Assembly (NCBI GenBank): GCA_904374465.1
Contig: CAJFFY010000056.1
Span: 1 to 5,089 of the forward strand
From: an uncultured Subdoligranulum sp.
Lineage (GTDB): Bacteria; Bacillota; Clostridia; Oscillospirales; Ruminococcaceae
Length of the DNA: 5,089 bases
Direction: 5' to 3'
Below, in pieces: positions 1-4,949 of this stretch. The position numbers were made by a program, and so were the translations under genes. Position 1 is the stretch's first letter. Every line of letters starts with the position of its first letter. The notes under the pieces were generated by a model. It saw only the letters and a program-made list of their open reading frames with translations, was not told where the DNA came from and searched no databases.

Positions 1-99
1 ATCACCCGGTTCGCCTGCTGCGCGGCGTCCCTTTCCACCCAGACCCACGGCGGCATCAACAGCGTGGTGCCCGAGGCCGACGTCCGGGCCATCCTGTAA
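1..99 (+). CDS. C-terminal end of a PfkB/ribokinase-like sugar kinase (partial)
   Basis: The frame is open from base 1 and stops at TAA 97-99, leaving 32 residues. The fragment contains FACCAASLSTQT followed by a Gly-Gly and then VPEADVRAIL. This resembles the last helix and tail of PfkB-family carbohydrate kinases, where an Ala-rich segment of the type 'F..AAAALS....G' is followed by a 'P...EV' end. Such enzymes phosphorylate sugars or nucleosides in the cytoplasm with ATP. The catalytic GAGD motif would lie upstream of the window, so the family call rests only on the tail and the substrate cannot be told. A strong terminator follows 24 bases later, so this is the last gene of its transcript and is not part of the zinc operon. 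Confidence 0.5.
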   Translation: MTRFACCAASLSTQTHGGINSVVPEADVRAIL

Positions 100-122
100 C
101 GAAATCCCGCTTTTTCCTTCCC

Positions 123-156
123 GCCCCCGCAAGGCTGCTTGCGGGGGCTTTTTGTT
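123..156 (+). terminator. Rho-independent terminator of the upstream gene
   Basis: A perfect 11-bp stem pairs GCCCCCGCAAG (123-133) with CTTGCGGGGGC (138-148) around a GCTG tetraloop. It is followed by TTTTTGTT. It lies between the stop codon at 99 and the promoter at 182 and separates the kinase-like transcript from the zinc operon. Confidence 0.93.
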
Positions 157-181
157 GCCCTTTTCCAGTTTCTGCCGCCCC

Positions 182-210
182 TTGACAAAGTGGGACGGAT
201 CCTGTAAACT
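182..210 (+). promoter_or_regulatory. Sigma-A promoter of the zur-znu operon
   Basis: A perfect -35 box TTGACA (182-187) is separated by exactly 17 bases from a -10 box TAAACT (205-210, 4 of 6 consensus positions). Transcription would begin near 217, giving a short leader of about 28 bases before the GTG start at 245. No other promoter of comparable quality is visible up to 4150, so this one probably serves all six genes. Confidence 0.8.
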
Positions 211-224
211 GAGACGCAGTTTCA
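203..224. promoter_or_regulatory. Candidate Zur/Fur-family operator overlapping the -10 box
   Basis: TGAGACGCAGTTTCA (210-224) is a 7-1-7 dyad of the type bound by Fur-family dimers. Pairs 210/224, 211/223, 212/222, 214/220 and 215/219 match, while 213/221 and 216/218 do not. A second, perfect inverted repeat, AAACTG-agacg-CAGTTT (206-222), lies in the same bases. Either reading covers the -10 element and the likely transcription start, so a bound repressor would block RNA polymerase. The gene immediately downstream encodes a Fur-family protein, so autoregulation is the natural reading. That this exact dyad is the operator is inferred. Confidence 0.55.
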
Positions 225-244
225 AATTGAAGGAGGCACCCGCC

Positions 245-673
245 GTGGAACACAAAGCACCCTACAACACCCGGCAGAGCCGGGAGGTGGCCGACGCCCT
301 GCGGGCCCACCCGGGGCAGCATATGACGGCGGCCGAACTGTGCGAGGCCTTTGCCCGCCAGGGGCGGCCCATGGGCCGGGCCACCGTCTACCGCCAGCTG
401 GAAAAGCTGGTGGCGGCGGGGCTGGTGACCAAATACACGGTGGACGGCACCACCGGGGCCTGCTACGCCTACACCGGGCCGTCCGACGCCCCCTGTGAGG
501 AAAGCTGTTACCACTGCAAGTGTGAGCGGTGCGGGGCGCTGATTCACCTGCACTGCCACGAGGTGGAGCATCTGCGCCGCCATATGCTGGACCACCACGG
601 CTTTGCCCTGGACCCCCGCCGCACGGTCTTTTACGGCCTGTGCGAAAACTGCCGCGCCGCCCAAAAAGGCTGA
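245..673 (+). CDS. zur: Fur-family zinc-responsive repressor (Zur-like)
   Basis: A 142-residue cytoplasmic transcription regulator, the usual length for Fur/Zur/PerR proteins. The start is taken as GTG 245 because AGGAGG (231-236) lies 8 bases upstream; the in-frame ATG at 152 lies inside the upstream terminator and ahead of the promoter. Residues 1-65 form the winged helix, with the recognition-helix motif GRATVYRQLEKLVAAGLV (44-61). The dimerisation half carries the structural zinc cysteines C93xxC96 and C133xxC136, and a sensor region rich in ligands (C88, H90, H101, H103, C104, H105, E108, H109). The segment GALIHLHCHEVEHL followed by a HGF motif is characteristic of clostridial members. 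With zinc bound it should repress; its position directly upstream of znuA, C and B makes zinc the likely signal, rather than iron or peroxide. There are ten cysteines in total, and one replaces a usual sensor histidine (C88). Confidence 0.9.
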   Translation: MEHKAPYNTRQSREVADALRAHPGQHMTAAELCEAFARQGRPMGRATVYRQLEKLVAAGLVTKYTVDGTTGACYAYTGPSDAPCEESCYHCKCERCGALIHLHCHEVEHLRRHMLDHHGFALDPRRTVFYGLCENCRAAQKG

Positions 674-707
674 GCCGCGGCCTTCACCCCGAAAGGAGGG
701 AATCCCC

Positions 708-1004
708 ATGCCGGCTGTCCGCCGCAAACCCCTCGCCTGGGCGCTCTGCGTGGTGCTGGCGGCGGGACTCCTGTTTTCCGCCTGGTTCCTGGCGCGGGAA
801 GTGCGCCACACCTGCACCGGGGCGCACTGCCCCGTCTGCGCCTGCCTGCAGGCGGCCGCCCGGCAGCTGCATGGCGGCGCCCGCCCGTCGGCCCGGTCCG
901 CCGCGGCTTTGACCCGCTTCCGGCGGGTGGAGGCCCCCGGGCAGGCGGTGGTGGCCCGGCCGGGCAGCACCCTGGTGGACCGCAAAATCCGTCTGGACAA
1001 TTGA
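708..1004 (+). CDS. Small membrane protein with Cys/His metal-binding-like cluster
   Basis: A 98-residue product. ATG 708 is chosen because AAAGGAGGG (692-700) lies just upstream; the frame is open further back but overlaps zur. Residues 1-7 are basic, residues 8-29 are one hydrophobic helix (LAWALCVVLAAGLLFSAWFL), and an outward-facing segment then carries H34, C36, H40, C41, C44 and C46 in the pattern HxCTGxHCPVCxC. The rest is Ala/Arg-rich and ends in LVDRKIRLDN. I recall small proteins with a CTGxxCPVC motif and a similar basic tail next to zinc genes in other Clostridia, but I know of no assigned function. The cluster suggests binding of zinc or another thiophilic metal at the membrane surface; this is inferred. 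The gene lies 34 bases after zur and is followed by a 101-base gap before znuA. It could alternatively be a redox or structural membrane protein. Confidence 0.78.
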   Translation: MPAVRRKPLAWALCVVLAAGLLFSAWFLAREVRHTCTGAHCPVCACLQAAARQLHGGARPSARSAAALTRFRRVEAPGQAVVARPGSTLVDRKIRLDN

Positions 1005-1105
1005 AGATTCCTCCCGCAGCCGGGGACGCCGTGCACTTTTGCACAGGGCCCCTGGTTTGCTGTGCCCGTTTTCCCCAAAATCAGTGAAAATCGGAGGAAC
1101 TTCTG
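1005..1105 (+). other. Gap inside the operon with small hairpins
   Basis: These 101 bases separate the small membrane protein gene from znuA. Two mutually exclusive short hairpins can form: GTGCA-CTTT-TGCAC (1031-1044) and GCACAG (1041-1046) with CTGTGC (1060-1065). Neither has a T tract, so neither looks like a terminator. I see no convincing -35/-10 pair and no good Fur-type dyad, so znuA probably depends on the promoter at 182. AAAATC occurs twice, ten bases apart (1077-1082 and 1087-1092), just ahead of the GGAGGA ribosome binding site at 1093. The hairpins may act as an mRNA processing or stability element, which is speculative. Confidence 0.35.
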
Positions 1106-2131
1106 ATGCGCATTCTGCAAAAACTTTCCGCTCTTGTGTTGGGTACCGCCCTGCTGGCGGGCTGCGCCGCCGGGGCCGCCCCGTCCGCCACCCCCGCTGC
1201 CACCGCGGCCCCCGCCACCACCGCCGAGACTGCCGGCGCGGCTTCCACGCTGCGGGTGGTCACCACCATCTTCCCGGTGTATGACTGGGTGCAGACGGTG
1301 GCGGGCGCCCAGACCGACCATCTGCAGATCACCCGGCTGCTGGACGGCAGCACCGACCTGCACAGCTACCAGCCTTCCGCCGCCGACGTGGCGGCCATCG
1401 CGGGGTGCGACCTCTTCGTCTATGTGGGCGGTGCGTCGGACGCCTGGGTGGAGGAGGCGCTGGCCCAGTCCCCCAACCCCGGGCGGCGGGTCATCAACCT
1501 GATGGAGCTGCTGGGCAGCCGCGTCTGCACCGAGGAAACGGTGGAGGGCATGGAACCCGAGTCGGACCACGACGACCATGACCATGGGGAGGAGGAAACC
1601 GACGAGCATATCTGGACTTCGCTGCGCAACGCGGCGGAGCTGTCGGCGGGCATCGCCGACGTGCTGGGCGAGCTGGACCCCGCCCACGCCGCCGACTACA
1701 CGGCCAACGCCGCCGACTACGGGGCGCAGCTGAACGAGCTGGATGCCCGGTATGCCGCCGCGGTGGAAGCAGCCCCCGGCAAGACGCTGCTCTTTGCCGA
1801 CCGGTTCCCCTTCCGCTATCTGGTGGAGGACTACGGCCTGAGCTACTACGCGGCCTTCCCGGGCTGCTCCGCCGAGACCGAGGCCAGCTTCGAGACGGTG
1901 GCCTTTCTGGCGGAAAAGACGGCGGCGCTGGACCTGCCCGCCGTGCTGACCATCGAGGGCTCGGACGGCCAGATTGCCCGCACGGTGGCCGAAACCGCCG
2001 GCGGCGACCGGCCGGTGCTGACGATGGACGCCCTGCAGGGCACCGTGCCGGAGGGCGCCACCTATCTTTCGGTGATGGAGGACAACCTGGCGGTGCTGCG
2101 CCGGGCCCTGGGCGCCGGGGAGGTGGCCTGA
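1106..2131 (+). CDS. znuA: Zinc ABC transporter substrate-binding lipoprotein (ZnuA/AdcA type)
   Basis: A 341-residue cluster A-I (TroA/ZnuA) metal-binding protein anchored outside the membrane. GGAGGA (1093-1098) lies 7 bases before the ATG. The signal peptide ends in lipobox LLAGC with lipidated C20, followed by an Ala/Thr/Pro linker to about residue 47. The first lobe begins TLRVVTTIFPVYDWV. H86 (in DLHSYQP) is the first expected ligand, and H168 (in DEHIWTSL) is the second. Between them lies the zinc-type acidic/His loop 153-168 with H155, H158 and H160. D308 (LTMDALQ) fits the last ligand. The third ligand, normally a His in the second lobe, falls in LLFADRFPFRYLVEDYGL (228-245), where the expected His is missing and D232 is nearby. 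The His-rich loop and the zur neighbour favour zinc over manganese. Its stop overlaps the znuC start (TGATG). Confidence 0.93.
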   Translation: MRILQKLSALVLGTALLAGCAAGAAPSATPAATAAPATTAETAGAASTLRVVTTIFPVYDWVQTVAGAQTDHLQITRLLDGSTDLHSYQPSAADVAAIAGCDLFVYVGGASDAWVEEALAQSPNPGRRVINLMELLGSRVCTEETVEGMEPESDHDDHDHGEEETDEHIWTSLRNAAELSAGIADVLGELDPAHAADYTANAADYGAQLNELDARYAAAVEAAPGKTLLFADRFPFRYLVEDYGLSYYAAFPGCSAETEASFETVAFLAEKTAALDLPAVLTIEGSDGQIARTVAETAGGDRPVLTMDALQGTVPEGATYLSVMEDNLAVLRRALGAGEVA

Positions 2132-2838
2132 TGGCATTGCTCACCGGCCAGGGCCTGACCCTGGGGTATGAGGGCAAGGCCGTGCTGCGGAACCTGGACT
2201 TTACGGTGGAGGCGGGGGACTGCCTGTGCATCGTGGGCGAGAACGGCAGCGGCAAGACCACCCTGATGAAAACGCTGCTGGGCCTGCAGCCGCCCCTGGC
2301 GGGGACCATCCGCTTCGGGGAGGGGCTGACCCGTCGGGAGATCGGCTACCTGCCCCAGCAGACCGACCTGCAGCGGGACTTCCCGGCCCTGGTGCGGGAG
2401 ATTGTCTGTTCCGGTTTTCAGGGCCGGTGCGGGCTGCGCCCCTTTTACACCCGGGCCGAAAAGGCCGAAGCCCACCGCATGCTGCAAAAGGTGGGGGCCG
2501 ACCATCTGGCCGGGCGGTGTTACCGGGAACTGTCCGGCGGGCAGCAGCAGCGGGTGCTGCTGGCCCGGGCGCTGTGTGCGGCCCGGCGGGCCCTGCTGCT
2601 GGACGAGCCGGTCACCGGCCTGGATCCCGAGGCTGCGGCCTCGTTCTACGGCCTCGTCCGGGACCTGCATGCCGAGGGTATCACCATCCTGATGATCACC
2701 CACGACCTGGCCCCCGCCCTGCAGCTGGCCACCCGCATCCTGCACATCGGGGAACCGGTGTTCTGCGGCAGCCGGGCGGACTACCTGCAGACCGAGGCGG
2801 GCCGCCGCTTTGCCCGCCCGGAAGGAGGCCTTGCATGA
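2131..2838 (+). CDS. znuC: Zinc ABC transporter ATP-binding protein
   Basis: A 235-residue cytoplasmic ABC ATPase that powers zinc import through ZnuB. All the catalytic motifs are intact: Walker A GENGSGKTT (36-44), Q-loop YLPQQ (73-77), signature LSGGQQQR (134-141), Walker B ALLLDEP (154-160) with catalytic E159, D-loop GLD (163-165) and switch H191. The length and the short C-terminus fit the metal-chelate import group. ATG 2131 overlaps the znuA stop by one base, and its ribosome binding site GGGGAGG (2117-2123) lies within the znuA end, so the two are probably translationally coupled. Iron or manganese ATPases look alike; the zinc assignment comes from the neighbours. Confidence 0.95.
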   Translation: MALLTGQGLTLGYEGKAVLRNLDFTVEAGDCLCIVGENGSGKTTLMKTLLGLQPPLAGTIRFGEGLTRREIGYLPQQTDLQRDFPALVREIVCSGFQGRCGLRPFYTRAEKAEAHRMLQKVGADHLAGRCYRELSGGQQQRVLLARALCAARRALLLDEPVTGLDPEAAASFYGLVRDLHAEGITILMITHDLAPALQLATRILHIGEPVFCGSRADYLQTEAGRRFARPEGGLA

Positions 2839-3674
2839 TCGAAACCCTGCAGTATTACTGGACCTTCCCCTTTGTGCGGTACGCCCTCATCGTGGGGGTG
2901 CTCATCGCTTTGTGTTCCTCGCTGTTCGGGGTTACGCTGGTGCTCAAACGGCTGTCCTACCTGGGGGACGGGCTGTCCCACGTGGCCTTCGGCGCTATGT
3001 CGGTGGCCACCGTGCTGCGGCTGGCCGACTCGCTGCTGCTGGTGCTGCCCGTCACCGTGCTGTGCGCGGTGCTGCTGCTGCGGGGCGGCCGCAGCGCCAA
3101 AATCCGCGGGGATGCCTTCCTGGGCATCCTGTCGGTGGGGGCGCTGGCCCTGGGCTACCTGGTGGTCAACCTCTTTTCCGCCACCCCCAACCTGGCGGGG
3201 GATGTCTGCAGCACGCTGTTCGGTTCCACCTCCATCCTGACCCTCACCGGGGCGGAAGTGCGGCTCTGTGCCGTGCTGGCCGTGGTGGTGGTGCTGCTGT
3301 TTTTGCTGCTCTACCACAAGATTTTTGCCGTCACTTTCGACGAGGCCTTTGCCCGGGCCTGCGGCATGGGGGCCGGGCGGTGGCAGCTGCTGCTGGCGGT
3401 GCTCATTGCGGTCATCATCGTGCTGGCCATGTACCTGGTGGGCTCGCTGCTCATCTCGGCCCTCATCCTCTTCCCGGCGCTGGCCGCCATGCGGGTTTGC
3501 CGCAGCTTTCTGGGGGTCACCGTCTGCGCGGCGGTCTTCTCGGTGGTGTGTGCCGCCGGCGGCATCCTCACGGCGGTGCTGGCCGGTACCCCGGTGGGGG
3601 CCACCATCGTGGCGGTGGACCTGGCGGGCTTTCTGCTCTTCTGGGGCGTGGGCGCCCTGCGGGGGGCGGCATGA
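2835..3674 (+). CDS. znuB: Zinc ABC transporter permease (ABC-3 family)
   Basis: A 279-residue integral membrane protein of the ZnuB/TroC/MntB (ABC-3) family, which forms the zinc channel as a homodimer with two ZnuC subunits. The ATG overlaps the znuC stop as ATGA, and AAGGAGG (2822-2828) lies 6 bases upstream. About eight hydrophobic segments are visible, roughly at 15-35, 48-65, 66-83, 95-115, 143-161, 185-206, 207-222 plus 227-248, and 256-275. Family landmarks are present: RLSYLGDGLSHVAFGA (39-54), GDAFLGILS (92-100), LFGS (128-131), the ATPase-contact loop FDEAFARACGM (168-178), LLISALILFPALAAMR (205-220) and PVGATIV (253-259). Nothing is truncated. Its stop overlaps the next start as ATGA, so translation of the following lipoprotein is probably coupled. 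Confidence 0.94.
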   Translation: MIETLQYYWTFPFVRYALIVGVLIALCSSLFGVTLVLKRLSYLGDGLSHVAFGAMSVATVLRLADSLLLVLPVTVLCAVLLLRGGRSAKIRGDAFLGILSVGALALGYLVVNLFSATPNLAGDVCSTLFGSTSILTLTGAEVRLCAVLAVVVVLLFLLLYHKIFAVTFDEAFARACGMGAGRWQLLLAVLIAVIIVLAMYLVGSLLISALILFPALAAMRVCRSFLGVTVCAAVFSVVCAAGGILTAVLAGTPVGATIVAVDLAGFLLFWGVGALRGAA

Positions 3675-4150
3675 GCCGCCGCCTGCTGCCGGTGCTGGCG
3701 CTGGCCTTGGTTTTGGGCGGCTGCACCCCGGCGGCCCCCGCTGCCACCCCGGCACCCACGGCCACGCCGATGCCTGCCGTTATCCCCGAACCCACTCCCG
3801 ACCCCGAGGACGCCATGGTGGACCTGACCGGTCTGTCCGCCACCATGGTCTTTGCCGAGGTGGCCGCCATGGCCCGCACGCCGGAACACTACCTGGACAA
3901 AACTGTGCGGATGCAGGGGGAGCTGGCCGTCTACCCGGCCAACCCGGCGCTGGGCATCGACGCCTTTTACACGGTGGTCATCCGGGACGCCACGGCCTGC
4001 TGCCAGCAGGGGCTGGAATTCGTCTGGGACGGCGGCACCCTGCCCGAACCGGGCACCGAGCTGCGGGTCACCGGCACCTTTGCCGCCTATGACTGCGGCG
4101 GTCTGCCCAGCTACCACGTTGTGGCCGACACGGTGGAAATTCTGTCTTGA
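3671..4150 (+). CDS. Operon-terminal lipoprotein, OB-fold-like, with a Cys-Cys pair
   Basis: A 159-residue predicted lipoprotein. Its ATG overlaps the znuB stop by four bases (ATGA). The signal peptide ends in lipobox VLGGC with C18, followed by a Pro/Thr/Ala tether to about residue 45. The globular part (50-159) starts with VDLTGLSATMVFAEV, has YLDKTVRMQGELAVY (74-88), then FYTVVIRD-ATACC-QQGLEF (99-117), GTELRVTGTF (128-137) and a final strand pair YHVVADTVEIL. The alternation of short beta strands, a 'GKTV..G' type turn and a later 'GTE..VTGTF' strand suggests an OB-like barrel. C110 and C111 are adjacent. The pattern reminds me of the CC-containing C-terminal domain of YcgQ/DUF1980 (TIGR03943) proteins, which belong to a zinc-starvation system in Bacillus. 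That similarity is from memory and distant. A role in binding zinc, or passing it to ZnuA, is inferred from the operon. Confidence 0.85.
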   Translation: MSRRLLPVLALALVLGGCTPAAPAATPAPTATPMPAVIPEPTPDPEDAMVDLTGLSATMVFAEVAAMARTPEHYLDKTVRMQGELAVYPANPALGIDAFYTVVIRDATACCQQGLEFVWDGGTLPEPGTELRVTGTFAAYDCGGLPSYHVVADTVEILS

Positions 4151-4158
4151 AACAAAAC

Positions 4159-4192
4159 AAGCGGCGCCGGCCTTTGGGCCGGCGCCGCTTTT
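4159..4192. terminator. Terminator of the zinc operon (bidirectional)
   Basis: A perfect 12-bp stem pairs GCGGCGCCGGCC (4161-4172) with GGCCGGCGCCGC (4177-4188) around TTTG, extended by two A-T pairs and followed by TTTT (4189-4192). The A-rich bases 4151-4160 upstream would form a T tract for minus-strand transcripts. It can therefore also end transcription of the convergent minus-strand remnant whose stop is at 4209. Confidence 0.95.
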
Positions 4193-4208
4193 CTGCGGTA
4201 AAAGGGGG

Positions 4209-4379
4209 TTACAGCGGCTGAGCGCCGAACTCTTGGTACAGTTCGGGCAAAAGGGCCGCCAGGTTGGTGAACTCCTTGATGTTGTGGGCAAACAGGCCCT
4301 TGGGGACGATGTCGGGCACTTTGGCACCTTCGGGCAGGATCTTGCGGAACTGCCCTTCCGCCAGGGCGTAGCCGATCCA
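4209..4379 (-). pseudogene. 3' remnant of an unidentified minus-strand gene
   Basis: The minus strand reads 56 codons from TGG (4379-4377) to TAA (4211-4209), with nearly every third base G or C, which is the codon signature of true genes here. The peptide includes WIGYALAEGQFRKILPEG, VPDIVPKGLFAHN and LAALLPELYQEFGAQPL, an ordinary soluble-protein C-terminus. Immediately upstream in this frame is TGA (4382-4380), and there is no ATG, GTG or TTG start with a ribosome binding site. The 5' part of the gene is therefore gone rather than hidden. I do not recognise the family. The remnant sits convergent to the zinc operon and shares its terminator. Confidence 0.65.
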
Positions 4380-4462
4380 TCACCGCCCGGGACGTGCAGG
4401 ACGTCATGCACAAGAATATGAAGCAGGGAATGTTCCGCACCTTTCGGGAACAGATGCGCTGA
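4379..4462 (+). pseudogene. 3' remnant of an unidentified plus-strand gene
   Basis: From about ATC 4379 the plus strand reads 27 codons to TGA 4460-4462, again with strong G/C third positions. The peptide contains ITARDVQDVMHKNMKQG and ends in RTFREQMR, a basic helical tail. Upstream of 4379 the frame runs antisense into the other remnant and meets TGA at 4268-4270 with no gene-like sequence between, so the natural start is missing. Internal ATG codons (4406 onward) lack ribosome binding sites. I do not recognise the family. A hairpin (4467-4490) and a terminator (4529-4560) follow, which suits the former end of a complete gene. Confidence 0.55.
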
Positions 4463-4466
4463 GCCC

Positions 4467-4490
4467 GCCGCCCCGGGACAAACGGGCGGC
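4467..4490 (+). other. Hairpin just after the plus-strand remnant
   Basis: GCCGCCC (4467-4473) pairs perfectly with GGGCGGC (4484-4490) around a 10-base loop, five bases after the stop at 4462. No T tract follows, so by itself it is not a classical terminator. It may protect the 3' end of the transcript. Confidence 0.35.
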
Positions 4491-4528
4491 CGGATGCCGC
4501 AGATCCGCGGTGCTTCCCCCCAATTGGG

Positions 4529-4560
4529 CAAAAGCCGGACCCGCAAGGGCCCGGCTTTTG
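4529..4560. terminator. Probable bidirectional terminator
   Basis: CAAAAGCCGG (4529-4538) pairs with CCGGCTTTTG (4551-4560) over 10 bp. After one A/C mismatch come three more G-C pairs closing a GCAA loop. TTTT is contained in the 3' arm, and AAAA in the 5' arm gives the same on the other strand. It separates the remnants from the small unit starting at 4612. Confidence 0.75.
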
Positions 4561-4611
4561 CTGCGCGGCGGCGGTTTTACCAAAACTTCACCCGACCTTT
4601 ACCGTTCTGTG

Positions 4612-4641
4612 GTGGCAAGGCCGGACCGGATGCGCTACAAT
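4612..4641 (+). promoter_or_regulatory. Candidate promoter of the 75-residue membrane protein gene
   Basis: The -10 box TACAAT (4636-4641) matches 5 of 6 consensus bases. GTGGCA (4612-4617) is a 4-of-6 -35 box at an 18-base spacing. The start point would be near 4648, about 30 bases before the ATG. Its place between a terminator and a ribosome binding site supports it. Confidence 0.6.
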
Positions 4642-4676
4642 ACAGCCAACATCCCAAGGAAAGGAGGCGAACCCCC

Positions 4677-4904
4677 ATGGATCAACCCCGTACCTCCGCC
4701 CGGTCCCGGGGCACCGCGCCCCGGCTGCTGCCCGGCCTCGTCCTGGCGGCCCTGGTCTGCGGCGCGGGCCTGTGGTGCCGGTTCTGCGGTACCGCCCAGG
4801 CAGCCGCCGTAGCCTCCACCGTGCTGGCCGGTGCCGTACTGGCACTGACCCTGGTGCTGGCCGTCACCACCCGGCCCCGGCCCCGGCATCACCGGCACCG
4901 GTAA
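4677..4904 (+). CDS. Small two-helix membrane protein of unknown function
   Basis: A 75-residue product that I do not recognise. AAGGAGG (4661-4667) lies 9 bases before ATG 4677, which decides the start over in-frame upstream codons. The first 16 residues are polar and basic (R5, R9, R11, R16). Two hydrophobic segments follow, about 17-34 (LLPGLVLAALVCGAGLWC) and 44-64 (AVASTVLAGAVLALTLVLAV), separated by a short turn with C34 and C37. The C-terminus is a basic His/Arg/Pro tail, TTRPRPRHHRHR. By the positive-inside rule both ends should face the cytoplasm, giving a hairpin in the membrane. The gene has its own promoter and terminator, so it is monocistronic. It has no visible link to the zinc operon. 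It could be a stress-type small membrane protein, but nothing in the sequence shows a job. Confidence 0.7.
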   Translation: MDQPRTSARSRGTAPRLLPGLVLAALVCGAGLWCRFCGTAQAAAVASTVLAGAVLALTLVLAVTTRPRPRHHRHR

Positions 4905-4922
4905 CCGTCCCGCATCCCCCTG

Positions 4923-4949
4923 GCCCCGCTGTCTGCCGGCGGGGCTTTT
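4923..4949 (+). terminator. Terminator of the small membrane protein gene
   Basis: A 7-bp stem pairs GCCCCGC (4923-4929) with GCGGGGC (4939-4945) around a 9-base loop. It is followed by TTTT and lies 18 bases after the TAA stop at 4904. Confidence 0.8.

Noticed and set aside
152..244. A longer zur product starting at ATG 152
   Set aside because: The codon lies in the T tract of the terminator and upstream of the TTGACA promoter. GTG 245 has a well-placed AGGAGG and gives the normal family length.
1031..1065. A possible terminator between the small membrane protein gene and znuA
   Set aside because: The stems are only 5-6 bp and no T tract follows, in contrast to the strong terminators elsewhere in the window.
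1039..1067. A separate znuA promoter using TTGCAC (1039-1044)
   Set aside because: No -10-like sequence exists at 16-18 bases; the region is GTGCCC-like and GC-rich.
56..2137. A 693-codon open frame on the minus strand opposite zur, the small protein gene and znuA
   Set aside because: It is antisense to three well-supported genes. It is rich in Gly, Arg, Gln, Val and His in the manner of shadow frames in high-GC DNA, and it has no recognisable domain and no ribosome binding site.
2781..3755. A 324-codon minus-strand frame opposite znuB
   Set aside because: Its Gln/His/Gly-rich composition mirrors the hydrophobic codons of znuB on the other strand. No start signals or known motifs are present.
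4209..4462. A single gene interrupted by one inverted segment
   Set aside because: Both pieces end in their own stop codon and both look like C-termini, so they cannot be two parts of one reading frame.
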